Assembly: GCA_018335195.1 (NCBI GenBank)
Contig: JAGXKN010000004.1
Coordinates: 1-64,000 of the forward strand
DNA from: Desulfobacterales bacterium
Lineage (GTDB): Bacteria; Desulfobacterota; Desulfobacteria; Desulfobacterales; Desulfosalsimonadaceae
DNA length: 64,000 nt
Direction of reading: 5' to 3'
Shown here in pieces: positions 8,848 through 18,404 of this stretch (its first letter is position 1; every line of letters starts with the position of its first letter). A program made the position numbers and the translations under genes. The notes under the pieces were generated by a model, which was not told the DNA's origin, searched no databases, and saw nothing but the letters and a program-made list of their open reading frames with translations.

Positions 8848-10317
8848 TTGATAAAAATACGAACCGATCACCCCGCAGGGATCAAGACCGACATCCTGGT
8901 GCTGGTTGCCTGCGAAGACCAGGCCGCTTACCTGGATCCCCAGCTCCAGGAACTGGCAGACCGGGCCCATGACTGGCCGGAGTTTGCCGGTAAATCCGGC
9001 GATGAACTGCTGATTTACGACCCCCAGGGGGTTAAGTCAAAACGGGTGCTGGTGCTGGGCGTGGGCAAGGCGGCCGCAGCAGACCGGGAAGACCTGCGCA
9101 AGGCTGCGGGCCGGGCGGTCAACCGGGTGCTCAAGTCGAGCCTGACCGCTTTGCTGTTTTGCATCCCGGAGTTCAAAAACGAGAACATCGACCGGAGGTC
9201 GGCTGCTGAAGCCCTGATGGAAGGCGCAGTGCTGGCCAACTACCGGTTTGACCTGTATAAAAAGGAAAAACGGCACAAGCCGATCAAGAACATCCTGTTT
9301 TATGCGGACGCCGATTTTGCCGGCAGGGCCCGTCGCCTGGCCGAGCACGCCGAGAACGTGTGCACGGGCACGCTGCTGGCCAGGGACTGGGTGAGCATGC
9401 CGCCCAACGACAAGCGCCCCGCCCGGTTTGCCCGCTCCATTGCCAAGGCCGCGGAAAAGGAGCCGCTTGAGACCGTGGTCCTGGACACCGGGGATTTGAA
9501 GAAAAACCGGATGCACGCCATGATGGCCGTGTCCTCCGGCAGCAGCAGCCGGCCCCAGATGGTGGTACTCGATCACAGGCCCCGGCAATATGACAAAACC
9601 ATTGTGCTGGTGGGAAAAGGGGTCACTTTTGACGCCGGCGGCATCAACCTCAAGCCCGCCGGCAGCCTGGAGTCCATGAAGCAGGACATGGCGGGCGCCG
9701 CTGCCGTGGCCGCAGCCCTGATTTCCGCGGCCCGGGCGGGATACGGACAAAGACTGGTGGGCGTCATCCCGCTGGTGGAAAACATGCCCTCGGGCAGCGC
9801 CTGCCGGCCCGGGGATATCGTGAAAACCGCTTCCGGAAAGACCGTGGAGATAGGAAACACAGATGCAGAGGGCCGCATGATCCTTGCCGACGGGTTGCAT
9901 TACGCCATTTCCCAGTACAACCCGGACGTGATCATTGACATGGCGACTTTGACCGGCTCCTGCGTGGTGGCCCTGGGAGAAAACATTGCCGGTGTGTTTT
10001 CCACCGACGAGGCGCTTGCCGGGCAGATCGTGGCCTCGGGCGGAAAGACCCATGAGCGCTGCTGGTCCATGCCCATGCCCGAAGATTACCGCGAGCTTTT
10101 AAAAAGCGATTTCGCGGATATCAAAAACGTCGGCAAAAACCGCTATGGCGGCGCCATTGCCGCGGCCCTGTTTCTTTCGGAGTTTGCCGGCAACACCGCC
10201 TGGGCCCATATCGACATTGCCGGTCCGGCCTATGCCTCGAGCGGCAGTGACTATTGCCAGCCCGGGGGAACGGGCTTCGGGGTCCGGCTGCTCGTGGATG
10301 TGATTGAAAATCTATAA
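8848..10317 (+). CDS. pepA: Leucyl aminopeptidase (M17)
   Basis: Cytosolic metallopeptidase that removes N-terminal residues from peptides. The C-terminal half shows the M17 metal and catalytic motifs KGVTFDAGGINLKP and GNTDAEGRMILAD. I place the start at a TTG at 8848 because TGGAGG lies 5 bases upstream. This gives 489 residues starting with IKIRTDHPAG, the normal family length. A farther upstream ATG at 8764 lies in the interspersed repeat and would add non-family residues. Family members also bind DNA in enterobacteria, which is not predictable here. Confidence 0.95.
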   Translation: MIKIRTDHPAGIKTDILVLVACEDQAAYLDPQLQELADRAHDWPEFAGKSGDELLIYDPQGVKSKRVLVLGVGKAAAADREDLRKAAGRAVNRVLKSSLTALLFCIPEFKNENIDRRSAAEALMEGAVLANYRFDLYKKEKRHKPIKNILFYADADFAGRARRLAEHAENVCTGTLLARDWVSMPPNDKRPARFARSIAKAAEKEPLETVVLDTGDLKKNRMHAMMAVSSGSSSRPQMVVLDHRPRQYDKTIVLVGKGVTFDAGGINLKPAGSLESMKQDMAGAAAVAAALISAARAGYGQRLVGVIPLVENMPSGSACRPGDIVKTASGKTVEIGNTDAEGRMILADGLHYAISQYNPDVIIDMATLTGSCVVALGENIAGVFSTDEALAGQIVASGGKTHERCWSMPMPEDYRELLKSDFADIKNVGKNRYGGAIAAALFLSEFAGNTAWAHIDIAGPAYASSGSDYCQPGGTGFGVRLLVDVIENL

Positions 10318-10338
10318 AAACCAAAGGAAGGATTGCCC

Positions 10339-11349
10339 ATGGAGCGGATACTTGTAACCGGCGCGGCCGGATTTATCGGTTTTCACCTGGCAGCAAGGCT
10401 GGCTGGCGAAGGCTGCATGGTTGCGGGCCTGGACAACCTCAATGACTACTATGACGTGGCGCTGAAAAAGGCCCGCCTGGCAGTCCTTGAAAAAAAGCCT
10501 AATTTTTCCTTTTATCAAATTGATCTGAGCGATCTGGCCTCGTTAAACGAACTGTTTGAAGCCGGGCAATTTGACACGGTAGTCAACATGGCCGCCCAGG
10601 CCGGGGTGCGCTATTCGCTGGAAAACCCGCACGCCTATGTGGAGGCAAACCTGGTGGGGTTTGTCAACCTGCTGGAATGCTGCCGGCACCACTCGGTCGG
10701 GCACCTGGTGTTTGCCTCTTCGAGCTCGGTTTACGGCGCAAACACGAAAATGCCGTTTTCCGTGCATGACAACGTGGACCACCCGGTATCCCTGTATGCG
10801 GCCAGCAAGAAATCAAACGAACTGCTGGCCCACACCTACAGCCATCTTTACGGCCTGCCCTGCACCGGGCTGCGATTTTTCACGGTTTACGGACCCTGGG
10901 GGCGGCCCGACATGGCGCTTTTCCTGTTTACCCGGGCCATCTTGAACAACGAGCCCATCCAGGTATTTAACCACGGCAAAATGAAGCGGGATTTTACCTA
11001 TATTGACGATATTATCGAGGGCGTAGTGCGGGTCATGGCCAAACGTCCCGATCCGGATCCGCAGTGGTCCGGAGATGATCCGGATCCGGGCACCTCGTAT
11101 GCCCCTTACCGCATTTATAATATCGGCAACAACCGCCCGGAGCAATTGATGCGCTTTATCGCGGAACTCGAAGAAGTCCTGGGAAAAGAGGCGAAAAAGG
11201 AGTTCCTGGATCTGCAGCCCGGGGACGTGCCCGCCACGTGCGCGGATATCGACGATTTATACGATGCCGTGGGATTTAAGCCAGTAACGCCCATTGAAAC
11301 CGGCATTCGCCGATTTGTGGAGTGGTACCGCGACTATTACGGGGTCTGA
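10339..11349 (+). CDS. NAD-dependent epimerase, UDP-glucuronate 4-epimerase-like
   Basis: The 336-residue extended SDR protein has the Rossmann motif [10 protein letters not shown] at residues 7-16, the [15 protein letters not shown] segment typical of UDP-glucuronate and UDP-N-acetylglucosamine 4-epimerases, catalytic SSSSVYG and YAASK, and [15 protein letters not shown]. It would make UDP-galacturonate for surface polysaccharide. The ATG at 10339 has AAGGAAGG 7 bases upstream. No other polysaccharide gene is adjacent, so the exact substrate is inferred from family resemblance only. Confidence 0.88.
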   Translation: MERILVTGAAGFIGFHLAARLAGEGCMVAGLDNLNDYYDVALKKARLAVLEKKPNFSFYQIDLSDLASLNELFEAGQFDTVVNMAAQAGVRYSLENPHAYVEANLVGFVNLLECCRHHSVGHLVFASSSSVYGANTKMPFSVHDNVDHPVSLYAASKKSNELLAHTYSHLYGLPCTGLRFFTVYGPWGRPDMALFLFTRAILNNEPIQVFNHGKMKRDFTYIDDIIEGVVRVMAKRPDPDPQWSGDDPDPGTSYAPYRIYNIGNNRPEQLMRFIAELEEVLGKEAKKEFLDLQPGDVPATCADIDDLYDAVGFKPVTPIETGIRRFVEWYRDYYGV

Positions 11350-11357
11350 TTTCGCAC

Positions 11358-11558
11358 ATGCAGAAGGCACTGATCATCATCGGCGTTGCCATCGCGCTGG
11401 CCGGCGTTTTCTGGCCGTGGCTGGCCAGGCTCCCCATCGGCCGCCTGCCCGGGGACATCATCATCGACCGGCCCGGGATGAAGGTCTACATCCCCATTAC
11501 CACCATGATCCTGGTGAGTGTCATCGTTTCGATCATCATGTGGATTCTGCGAAAGTAA
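11358..11558 (+). CDS. DUF2905 family small membrane protein
   Basis: A 66-residue protein with two hydrophobic segments (about residues 4-18 and 45-63) linked by RLPIGRLPGDIIIDRPG, the signature of DUF2905. The function of the family is unknown. It starts 8 bases after the epimerase stop and has a poor ribosome site, so it may be translated by coupling. Confidence 0.85.
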   Translation: MQKALIIIGVAIALAGVFWPWLARLPIGRLPGDIIIDRPGMKVYIPITTMILVSVIVSIIMWILRK

Positions 11559-11617
11559 AGGCGCAATCCCGGCCGTGGAAATGGGTGGATTTAAAATCTG
11601 TTGCACGAGTTGTTTCG

Positions 11618-11653
11618 GTTTTTTTTCGAATTTCGTGCTTCGAATTTATGGGC
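11618..11653. repeat. Interspersed intergenic repeat, copy 2 (partial)
   Basis: TCGAATTTCGTGCTTCGAAT matches the closing arm of the repeat found before pepA. Only one arm is recognisable here, between the DUF2905 gene and the convergent tRNA gene. Confidence 0.6.
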
Positions 11654-11724
11654 AAATTTTCTTAACAGGGCCGGAAAAGCCTTTTCCCCTGCCTGAAAGA
11701 ACTGAGGTCGAAAAAAGGGAAGGG

Positions 11725-11800
11725 TGGTACGCCCGGCAGGATTCGAACCTGCGACTTTCAGCTCCGGAGGCTGACGCTCTATCCTCTGAGCTACGGGCGC
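11725..11800 (-). tRNA. tRNA-Arg (CCG anticodon)
   Basis: On the minus strand the 76-base sequence folds as a standard cloverleaf: acceptor GCGCCCG with CGGGCGT (one G-T pair), D arm GCTC/GAGC, anticodon stem TCAGC/GCTGA around loop CTCCGGA (anticodon CCG), and T arm GCAGG/CCTGC with TTCGAAT. Discriminator A and an encoded CCA end follow. It lies downstream of folC in the same orientation. Confidence 0.97.
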
Positions 11801-11855
11801 ACACGGCAAGAACCATAAAGGACGGGCATTTAGAAGTCAAGCAGGAATTGTTATT

Positions 11856-13160
11856 TTATTCGGCATTCAGCCAGTGCCCGTTTTCCAGGGCCGCCCGTGC
11901 CTCGCCCACCACGTAGAGAGAGCCGGCGATGCATACCACGTCTTCAGGCGAAGTCACGTCCATGGCAGTGAATACGGCCGTTGCCACGTCTTCTATGATC
12001 TCGGCGGGGCCGGTAAATTCCCGGGCCGCCTGCAAAAGGGTTTCTGCCGGCAGGCTGCGCTCAATTACCGGCCGGGTAAAAATCAGGCGGTCGCACAGGG
12101 GCAGCAGGGACTTGAGCATGGCCATGTAGGGCTTGTCATCGAGAATGCCGATCACCATGGTCACGCGCCGGTTTCCCGCGTAATCGGCAAGAAACGCGGC
12201 CAGGCGGCGCGCGGCAATCAGGTTGTGGGCGCCGTCGATGATTATAGCCGGTCGGGTATCAAGGATCTCCAGGCGGCCGGGCCAGCGGTGGTTTTCCATG
12301 CCGTTTTTTACGGCATCCAATGTCAGAGAGACATTCTGCCGCATCAGGACTTCGCATGCCGCAAGCACGAGTGCTGAATTGTCGAGCTGATGGATCCCGC
12401 GCAGGGAAGAATGCATGTCTGTCCACCTGTGGTACAGGCCGAGGTAGGTAAATCCCGGTTCCCCGCCTTTTGTCCGTTTTCTCCGGACCCGGAACTCCCT
12501 GCCGCGCCGGAAAAGCGGTGCGTTATTCTCCGCTGCAATTTCTTCGAGCACGCTGACGGCCGATTTCTGGTGAACTCCGGTGACAGCCGGGGTCCCCGGC
12601 TTTATGATCCCGCCTTTTTCCGCGGCGATCTGTGCAATGGTGTTTCCCAGGTAGGATTTGTGTTCCAGTGAAATATTGGAAATGACGCACAAGGCGGGCG
12701 CCAGAATGTTGGTGGCATCCAGCCGGCCGCCCATGCCGGTTTCAATTACCGCCCAGTCCACCTCTGCCTTGTCAAAAGCGTATAAGGCCATGGCAGTGGC
12801 ATATTCGAAAAACGTGGGTTCCCGCTCGGCCGGGGCAACCGCCTTTACCGCCCGGTATGCCTCAACCACCCCGGAATCCGGAATCTGCTGCCCGTTGATG
12901 CATATGCGTTCGTTAAAACGCACTAGGTGCGGGGAGGTGTAGAGGCCCACCCGGTAGCCGGCCGCATGCAGGATGGCGGCAAGTGCAGAGGCAATGGAGC
13001 CTTTGCCGTTGGTGCCGGCCACGTGAATGACGGAAAAGTTTTTTTCCGGTCTTCCCAGGCCCGCGAGCATGGCGTCAATAATGTCCAGGCCTAGCTTGAT
13101 GCCGAATCTGCGCAGGGCAAACATTTCCGCCAGGCACTGGTCATAGGTGATTTGCGTCAT
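11856..13160 (-). CDS. folC: Bifunctional folylpolyglutamate synthase / dihydrofolate synthase
   Basis: Adds glutamate to dihydropteroate and extends folate polyglutamate tails in the cytosol. The 434-residue Mur-ligase-type protein shows HVAGTNGKGSIASALAAIL (P-loop) near residue 45, the TSPHLVRFNERICING segment, ETGMGGRLDATN and DGAHNLIAARRL. The length is normal. It follows rpsU after a clear terminator, so it probably has its own promoter. Confidence 0.96.
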   Translation of the reverse strand: MTQITYDQCLAEMFALRRFGIKLGLDIIDAMLAGLGRPEKNFSVIHVAGTNGKGSIASALAAILHAAGYRVGLYTSPHLVRFNERICINGQQIPDSGVVEAYRAVKAVAPAEREPTFFEYATAMALYAFDKAEVDWAVIETGMGGRLDATNILAPALCVISNISLEHKSYLGNTIAQIAAEKGGIIKPGTPAVTGVHQKSAVSVLEEIAAENNAPLFRRGREFRVRRKRTKGGEPGFTYLGLYHRWTDMHSSLRGIHQLDNSALVLAACEVLMRQNVSLTLDAVKNGMENHRWPGRLEILDTRPAIIIDGAHNLIAARRLAAFLADYAGNRRVTMVIGILDDKPYMAMLKSLLPLCDRLIFTRPVIERSLPAETLLQAAREFTGPAEIIEDVATAVFTAMDVTSPEDVVCIAGSLYVVGEARAALENGHWLNAE

Positions 13161-13189
13161 GGCGTCTGCTTTCCGGGAAAATACTGCGT

Positions 13190-13227
13190 AAAAAACCCGG
13201 CGGCAATGGCAGCCGGCCGGGTTTTTC
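13190..13227 (-). terminator. Intrinsic terminator after rpsU
   Basis: AAAAACCCGGC (13191-13201) pairs with GCCGGGTTTTT (13216-13226). On the minus strand the stem ends in a T run. It lies between rpsU and folC and separates them transcriptionally. Confidence 0.85.
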
Positions 13228-13268
13228 AGTAAATATGATGCTTTGCTGCGGCATCGGTGCGGCAGGCA

Positions 13269-13493
13269 TCAAGACCTGCGGGATCGCATGCGCTTCTTGG
13301 CTTCGGCGATCCGCTGGCGGCGCAGGGCTTCGCGTTTTTTGCGACGTCTGTATTCGCTGGGCTTCTCGTAGTTCTTCTTCAGCCGCAACCGCTTGAACAT
13401 GCCGTCATTCTGAATTTTCTTCTTAAGGACGCGCATGGCCTTTTCAAGATCGTTGTCTTCTACTTTGACCGCAATTTCCTTCAAATATTTCAA
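13269..13493 (-). CDS. rpsU: 30S ribosomal protein S21
   Basis: A 74-residue, very basic protein with KVEDNDLEKAMRVLKKK near the N-terminus and YEKPSEYRRRKKREALRR in the middle, the S21 signature. It binds near the anti-Shine-Dalgarno region of the small subunit. AAAGGGG lies just before the ATG. It has a dedicated terminator and lies downstream of adk. Confidence 0.97.
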   Translation of the reverse strand: MKYLKEIAVKVEDNDLEKAMRVLKKKIQNDGMFKRLRLKKNYEKPSEYRRRKKREALRRQRIAEAKKRMRSRRS

Positions 13494-13594
13494 CCCCCTT
13501 TACAAAAAGATTTGGTTACCTTGAATCTTAAGCTGTTATGCAGAAATGTCAAACCATTGAAACCCTGCAGCTCCGGAGGTCCGCCGGGCACAAA

Positions 13595-14275
13595 TTATGC
13601 GGGAAGCTTGGAGACCAGCTCATCTGCAACTTCCTTGACGCTGTTTTTGCCGTCAAGGGTAATATACTGCATGTTCGGGTCTTTTTCGGCCACATCCCGG
13701 AAGTAATACGCTGCGGCCAGGGTGCCGTTTTCCGTGTCATAGTAAATGCCATGGCGCTTGTCGATGGCCGCTTCGTCCTGGTCATCTGAGCGGGTCTCCA
13801 GTTCGCCGCCGCATACCCGGCACTTGTCCCCGTCCGGCTTGATGGCGTCAATGAAAATGTTGTTGGGATGGTTGTTGTCGTTGACGCAGAGGCGGCGGCC
13901 CATGATCCGGTTTTTGGCGATTTCCCGGTCCAGCTCGATTTCAACGACGATATCCAGGTTCATCCCCTCGTTTTTCAGCGCTTCGTGGAGCTTGATGGCC
14001 TGGTTCTTGTTTCTGGGAAACCCGTCCAGGAGCCATCCGTTTTTGCAATCGTCTTCTTTGAGCCGATCGAGGATCATCGGGATGGTGATATCGTCGGGCA
14101 CGAGCTCACCCTTGTCAATGTAGGCCTTGGCCTGCTTGCCCATTTCGGTTCCGCCCTTGATGTTTTTCCGGAAAATGGCACCGGATTCAATATGCGGAGT
14201 ATTGAATTTTTCCTTGAGAATCGCTGCCTGCGTGCCCTTGCCGCTTCCGTTGGGCCCGAAAAACAAAATGTTCAT
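13595..14275 (-). CDS. adk: Adenylate kinase
   Basis: Interconverts ATP plus AMP with two ADP. The 226-residue protein has the P-loop GPNGSGKGTQ at residues 7-16, the AMP-binding GWLLDGFPRNKNQA near 80, and a long LID region with GRRLCVNDNNHPNN and CRVCGGE. The three cysteines and nearby His or Asp residues suggest a metal-binding LID of the sort seen in some long-form kinases, inferred rather than shown. It begins MNILFFGPNG rather than the usual MRIILLG. Confidence 0.95.
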   Translation of the reverse strand: MNILFFGPNGSGKGTQAAILKEKFNTPHIESGAIFRKNIKGGTEMGKQAKAYIDKGELVPDDITIPMILDRLKEDDCKNGWLLDGFPRNKNQAIKLHEALKNEGMNLDIVVEIELDREIAKNRIMGRRLCVNDNNHPNNIFIDAIKPDGDKCRVCGGELETRSDDQDEAAIDKRHGIYYDTENGTLAAAYYFRDVAEKDPNMQYITLDGKNSVKEVADELVSKLPA

Positions 14276-14397
14276 AGCCGCTTACTCCTTTTGCCAGAGG
14301 TTTACATCAATGCCGAAATCCGGTTTACGGGTATCATTTGCAAAATGCATTTAAATACTAAAAAGGATGTTTCCTGTCAAGCCCAGTTTGAACGGGT

Positions 14398-14428
14398 ATA
14401 AAAAAACCCGGGATACGGCGTGCCGGGC
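14398..14428 (-). terminator. Terminator after the CCA-adding enzyme gene
   Basis: On the minus strand CCCGG (plus 14423-14427) and CCGGG (plus 14407-14411) form a short stem followed by seven T residues. It lies 19 bases past the stop of the nucleotidyltransferase gene and before adk. Confidence 0.6.
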
Positions 14429-14446
14429 AGGGATTTTCCGTGTTGT

Positions 14447-15820
14447 TCACTCCCTCGGTTTTTCAATTTCTTTTTTGACAAACGCCAGGGCCTGCTCCCG
14501 GTTCTCCAGGCTTCCGGCTAGCCGTTTTTCCTCCACCTGGCGCAGGATCCGGGCAAATTGCGGCGAGGGGGAAAGGCCGAATTCGTCGATGAGGTCACGG
14601 CCGGTAATCAGGGGGGAGCGGCGGGCGGCCGGCAGGTGCTCGTTTGCATATCCGGCAAGAAGCGTGCGGGCAAATTCTGTAAAACCGGAGTCTCCCGATT
14701 CCTTTTTGCCCGCCATGTCGGCGGCTGCCAGCAGGAGCAGGTCCGGCGTCCAGGGCGCGGTTTTCATGAAAAACCGGCTGACGGTCTCGGGCCGGAGCTT
14801 TGCCTGTTGATGGAGAAGATATAAGAAAAGCGGCCGCAGATGATTTTTGACCAGAAAAACCACGTATTTGTTATCCGCATTGGAAAAGCGCATACGCCGG
14901 TTGATTTCCCGGGCCATTTCGGCGCCCTCGGTTTCGTGCCCGTAAAAATGGATACCGCCGTGTTCATCCGCGGTTTTGCAGCGGGGCTTGCCGAGATCAT
15001 GGATGAGCGCGGCATGCTTGATCAGGGACAGGTTTTCCGGGTCTGCCGGCAGATCCCGGTTTTCCCGGTCGGGGCTCAGTGTCGGGGCATTTTGGTGCAG
15101 CATTTGTTCCAGCCCTTGGCATACCTGCATGGTATGTTCAAATGCATCCGCCCGGTGATGCGGATTCTGGGTGCAGCCCCGAAGCTCCCCGAGTTCCGGG
15201 ATCAGGGATTCGAGCAGGCCGCTTTGGTGCATCTGCCAAAGCAGCTCCGTGGAATCCGGAGTTTCCAGCAGCTTGCGCCATTCCTCCCGGATGCGCTCGC
15301 CTGCGATTCCGGCAATTTTCTGCGGCCGCCGGACAATTGCGGCCAGGGTCCGGCGCTCCACGGAAAATTCCAGGACCGCGGCCATTCGAAAAGCACGGAG
15401 CAGTCTGAGCGGATCGGCATCAAATACGCCGGGCGCAACCATGCGCACCAGGCGGTCGGCTAGGTCCTTTCTGCCGCAGGCCGGATCAATGATTTCTTCG
15501 GTTTTGACATGAAGCCCCATGGCATTTATTGTAAAGTCCCGGCGCAGCAGATCAGCGGTAATGTCTTTTCCCTGGATTGCCGATACGTCATAGGTTTCCG
15601 CGCCGGCAACGATACGATACACGCACTGGCCGGGTCTGCCCATCACCACGACCCGCCTGCCGGCGGCAGCCGCAATGGATTCGGCAACCCCGGCGGGATC
15701 TCCGGTGACAGCCAGGTCATAATCCGCAGTGGGCCTGCCGAGCATCCGGTCGCGCACTGTACCGCCCACCAAATAGATGCCGGGCTTGCGGGGTAAAAAT
15801 TTCGGGTTGATTAAAATCAT
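14447..15820 (-). CDS. cca: tRNA CCA nucleotidyltransferase / poly(A) polymerase family with HD domain
   Basis: The 457-residue class II nucleotidyltransferase shows LVGGTVRDRMLG at 17-28, DYDLAV (metal carboxylates), RRDFTINAMG near 93, the RLLRAFRMAA helix near 138, and an HD phosphohydrolase motif in AALIHDLGKPR near 275. It repairs or adds the 3' CCA of tRNA. Members of this family in related bacteria may be split into C-adding and A-adding forms, which cannot be resolved by eye. The tRNA in this window already encodes CCA, so repair may be the main job. Confidence 0.88.
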   Translation of the reverse strand: MILINPKFLPRKPGIYLVGGTVRDRMLGRPTADYDLAVTGDPAGVAESIAAAAGRRVVVMGRPGQCVYRIVAGAETYDVSAIQGKDITADLLRRDFTINAMGLHVKTEEIIDPACGRKDLADRLVRMVAPGVFDADPLRLLRAFRMAAVLEFSVERRTLAAIVRRPQKIAGIAGERIREEWRKLLETPDSTELLWQMHQSGLLESLIPELGELRGCTQNPHHRADAFEHTMQVCQGLEQMLHQNAPTLSPDRENRDLPADPENLSLIKHAALIHDLGKPRCKTADEHGGIHFYGHETEGAEMAREINRRMRFSNADNKYVVFLVKNHLRPLFLYLLHQQAKLRPETVSRFFMKTAPWTPDLLLLAAADMAGKKESGDSGFTEFARTLLAGYANEHLPAARRSPLITGRDLIDEFGLSPSPQFARILRQVEEKRLAGSLENREQALAFVKKEIEKPRE

Positions 15821-15885
15821 TTTTTCGGGTATGAGATTATCCTTTTATTACCGCTACTCATTAGCGGAAAAGATGTGCTGTTGCA

Positions 15886-16539
15886 ATGAATATCACAGAT
15901 TCCCGCACAGGAGGCTGCCGCCGCCAGCTGAAGATCGGTGTGACAGGCGGCGTGGGTTCCGGCAAGTCACTGGTGTGCCGGCGGCTCCAGGAACTCGGCG
16001 TATCGGTGTGCAGCGCCGATGAGCTGGCACGACAGGCAGTTGAGCCCGGAACAAGAGCCTACGATCAAATCGTGCACCACTTTGGCCGGCAAATCCTGAC
16101 TCCTGACGGAGGCATCGACCGGGCCGCCCTGCGCCGGATTATCGTCGATGATGACACGGCCCGAAAGACCCTGGAGCGCCTTGTGCACCCAGAGGTCATG
16201 CGGCAGATGGAAAAGCATTTTGCGGCCGCAGAAAAACAGGGGGCACCCGCGGCGGCCGCTGAAGTGCCGTTGTTGTTTGAAGCCGGCCTGGAATCGTTTT
16301 TCGATGCGGTCATTCTGGTCAGAGGGGACATGGAGAATCGGCTTCAGCGGGTGATGGCCCGGGACAATGTGAGCCGGCAGGAGGCCGAGGCGTTGATGAA
16401 GACCCAGATGTCCGAAGCGCAGAAGCGAAAACGCGCGGATTATGTTATTGAAAACAACGGGAGCATCAGTCGAATGCAGGGGGAAGTGGACCGGATTTAT
16501 GCAGAATTGCGCGCGGCATGTAAAAAAAAGCGAAAATGA
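15886..16539 (+). CDS. coaE: Dephospho-CoA kinase
   Basis: Last step of coenzyme A synthesis. The 217-residue protein has the P-loop GVTGGVGSGKS at 18-28, the DELARQAVEPGTRAY segment, LVHPEVMRQM and the EVPLLFEAGLESFFD segment with the substrate-binding residues. The N-terminal ten residues before KIGVTGG are longer than usual, but no better start with a ribosome site is visible. It is divergent from the cca gene across a 65-base gap. Confidence 0.95.
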   Translation: MNITDSRTGGCRRQLKIGVTGGVGSGKSLVCRRLQELGVSVCSADELARQAVEPGTRAYDQIVHHFGRQILTPDGGIDRAALRRIIVDDDTARKTLERLVHPEVMRQMEKHFAAAEKQGAPAAAAEVPLLFEAGLESFFDAVILVRGDMENRLQRVMARDNVSRQEAEALMKTQMSEAQKRKRADYVIENNGSISRMQGEVDRIYAELRAACKKKRK

Positions 16540-16568
16540 TTGACATGTAAATATTTGTGTCTTATTTA
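16540..16568 (+). promoter_or_regulatory. Candidate rho promoter
   Basis: TTGACA, a 17-base spacer and TATTTA begin at the coaE stop. If used, it would make a leader of roughly 280 bases ahead of rho. Confidence 0.5.
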
Positions 16569-16854
16569 TTAAATAAACGTACCTGCCTCCCGGACGTTTG
16601 ATATCGTTGTCGCGTTTCCTTCTTAAATATCTTAAATCAGGCCTCTTATTACCTAATTCTTGAATAGACACAAATGCTTGCGATTTGTCGCTGCAGACTC
16701 CCCGCAAAAGCGGATTCCGGTGATTGGCTGACGGGAATCTGCGCGGCATGCGCGGGTGCAGCCGCAAGATTATGTAATATTTAAGGACGATTGTACTTTT
16801 GTATCAATCGCTCAGGGTGAAAAAATAGGAGAAAAAAACAGGGAATGGTACTAA
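16569..16854 (+). other. Long untranslated leader of rho
   Basis: No credible reading frame is seen between coaE and rho. The stretch is A/T-rich with one GC-rich patch (GCGCGGCATGCGCG near 16740-16755) that could form a small hairpin. Rho genes in other bacteria are autoregulated through their leaders, so a regulatory role is plausible, but no specific element was recognised. Confidence 0.4.
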
Positions 16855-18102
16855 ATGAACATTATTGAATTAAAAAACAAAAAAATTAACGAACTCACCC
16901 GGATGGCCAAGAAGTTCAACATTGAAAACGTTGGCCGGATGCGCAAGCAGGAGCTGATTTTTTCCCTGCTGCAGGCGCACATTGAAAAAAACGGTTTGAT
17001 CTACGGCGAAGGGACCCTGGAAATCCTGCCGGACGGCTTCGGCTTTTTGCGGTCGCATGACTGCAATTATCTTCCGGGACCGGATGATATCTACGTCTCG
17101 CCCTCCCAGATCCGCCGTTTCAGCCTGAAGACCGGGGACACCGTGTCCGGGCAGATCCGCCAGCCCAAGGAGTCGGAGCGGTATTTCGCCCTGCTCAAGG
17201 TGGAGGCGATTAATTTTGAGGAGCCCGACGCCGCGCGGGAAAAGATCCTGTTTGACAACCTCACGCCGCTGTTTCCGGAAAAAAAGGTCAAGCTGGAACG
17301 GGAGCCGGACAATTACTCTATGCGGATCATGGACCTGATGACGCCGCTGGGTTTCGGCCAGCGCGGGCTGATCGTTTCCCCGCCCCGAACCGGAAAGACC
17401 ATGCTCCTCAAAAATATCGCCAACAGCATCATCGGCAACCATAAAAATGTTATGCCGTTTGTGGTGTTAATCGATGAACGTCCGGAAGAGGTCACCGACA
17501 TGCAGCGCTCCGTGGATGCCGAAGTGGTCAGCTCCACTTTTGACGAGCCGGCTGAGCGCCACGTGCAGGTGGCCGAGATGGTGGCCGAGAAGGCCAAGCG
17601 CCTGGTGGAGCACAAAAAGCACGTGGTCATTCTGCTCGACAGTATTACGCGCCTGGCCCGGGCATACAACATGACCGTGCCTTCCAGCGGCAAGCTGCTT
17701 TCCGGCGGTGTGGATGCAAATGCCCTGCACCGGCCCAAGCGGTTCTTCGGGGCTGCCCGAAATATCGAGGAAGGCGGCAGCCTCACGGTCATTGCCACGG
17801 CCCTGATTGACACCGGCAGCCGGATGGACGAGGTGATCTTTGAGGAATTCAAGGGCACGGGCAACATGGAGCTGCACCTGGACCGCAAGCTGTCGGACCG
17901 CCGCATGTACCCGGCCATTGACATCAATCGCTCCGGGACCCGCAAGGAAGAACTGCTCCTGGATGCTGACGCGCTAAACCGCGTCTGGATCCTGCGCAAG
18001 CTGCTTTCTCCCTTAAATCCTATTGACAGCCTTGAGTTTTTGCTCGATAAGATGAAGGGCACAAAAACGAACAAGGAGTTTCTGGACGCGATGAATTCGT
18101 AA
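16855..18102 (+). CDS. rho: Transcription termination factor Rho
   Basis: Hexameric RNA-dependent ATPase that ends transcription. The 415-residue protein has the N-terminal Rho domain starting [20 protein letters not shown], the cold-shock-like RNA-binding fold ([16 protein letters not shown] near 55), Walker [11 protein letters not shown] near 180, [18 protein letters not shown] near 205 and the Q/R-loop region [17 protein letters not shown] near 280. It lacks the N-terminal insertion seen in some actinobacteria. It opens a conserved rho-rpmE-prfA-prmC block. Confidence 0.98.
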   Translation: MNIIELKNKKINELTRMAKKFNIENVGRMRKQELIFSLLQAHIEKNGLIYGEGTLEILPDGFGFLRSHDCNYLPGPDDIYVSPSQIRRFSLKTGDTVSGQIRQPKESERYFALLKVEAINFEEPDAAREKILFDNLTPLFPEKKVKLEREPDNYSMRIMDLMTPLGFGQRGLIVSPPRTGKTMLLKNIANSIIGNHKNVMPFVVLIDERPEEVTDMQRSVDAEVVSSTFDEPAERHVQVAEMVAEKAKRLVEHKKHVVILLDSITRLARAYNMTVPSSGKLLSGGVDANALHRPKRFFGAARNIEEGGSLTVIATALIDTGSRMDEVIFEEFKGTGNMELHLDRKLSDRRMYPAIDINRSGTRKEELLLDADALNRVWILRKLLSPLNPIDSLEFLLDKMKGTKTNKEFLDAMNS

Positions 18103-18109
18103 AGTCTTC

Positions 18110-18147
18110 AATCCGGAACTTTGAACCTTGAACTTTGAACTTTAAAT
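18110..18147. repeat. GAACTTTGAAC short repeat, copy 1
   Basis: A run of near-repeats of TTGAACCTTGAACTTTGAAC sits between rho and rpmE. A closely similar run lies at 22851-22878 before frr. No coding role is evident. Confidence 0.7.
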
Positions 18148-18162
18148 ATTGAGGTGCGTGAG

Positions 18163-18387
18163 ATGAAAAAAGACATTCATCCGGAATACCAGGAAACAAC
18201 CATCCACTGTGCATGCGGCAATGAAGTCACCGTGGGTTCCACCCGCGGCAATATTTCCGTGGAAATCTGCTCTCAGTGCCATCCATTTTACACCGGCAAG
18301 CAGAAGCTGGTGGACTCGGCCGGCCGGATTGAGCGGTTCCGCCGCAAATATGCCCAGGCCGGATATCAGCCCAAGGGCAAAAAATAA
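18163..18387 (+). CDS. rpmE: 50S ribosomal protein L31
   Basis: A 74-residue protein starting [19 protein letters not shown]. The start is set by GAGGTG 6 bases before the ATG at 18163. Four cysteines (HCACG and [14 protein letters not shown]) mark it as the zinc-binding C+ form of L31. It lies between rho and prfA, as in many bacteria. Confidence 0.97.
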   Translation: MKKDIHPEYQETTIHCACGNEVTVGSTRGNISVEICSQCHPFYTGKQKLVDSAGRIERFRRKYAQAGYQPKGKK

Positions 18388-18404
18388 ACGGGCGCTGATT
18401 ATCC

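Noticed and set aside
11646-11840. Short minus-strand frames overlapping the tRNA-Arg gene
   Set aside because: They cover the tRNA and translate its conserved arms; such frames are a common artefact.
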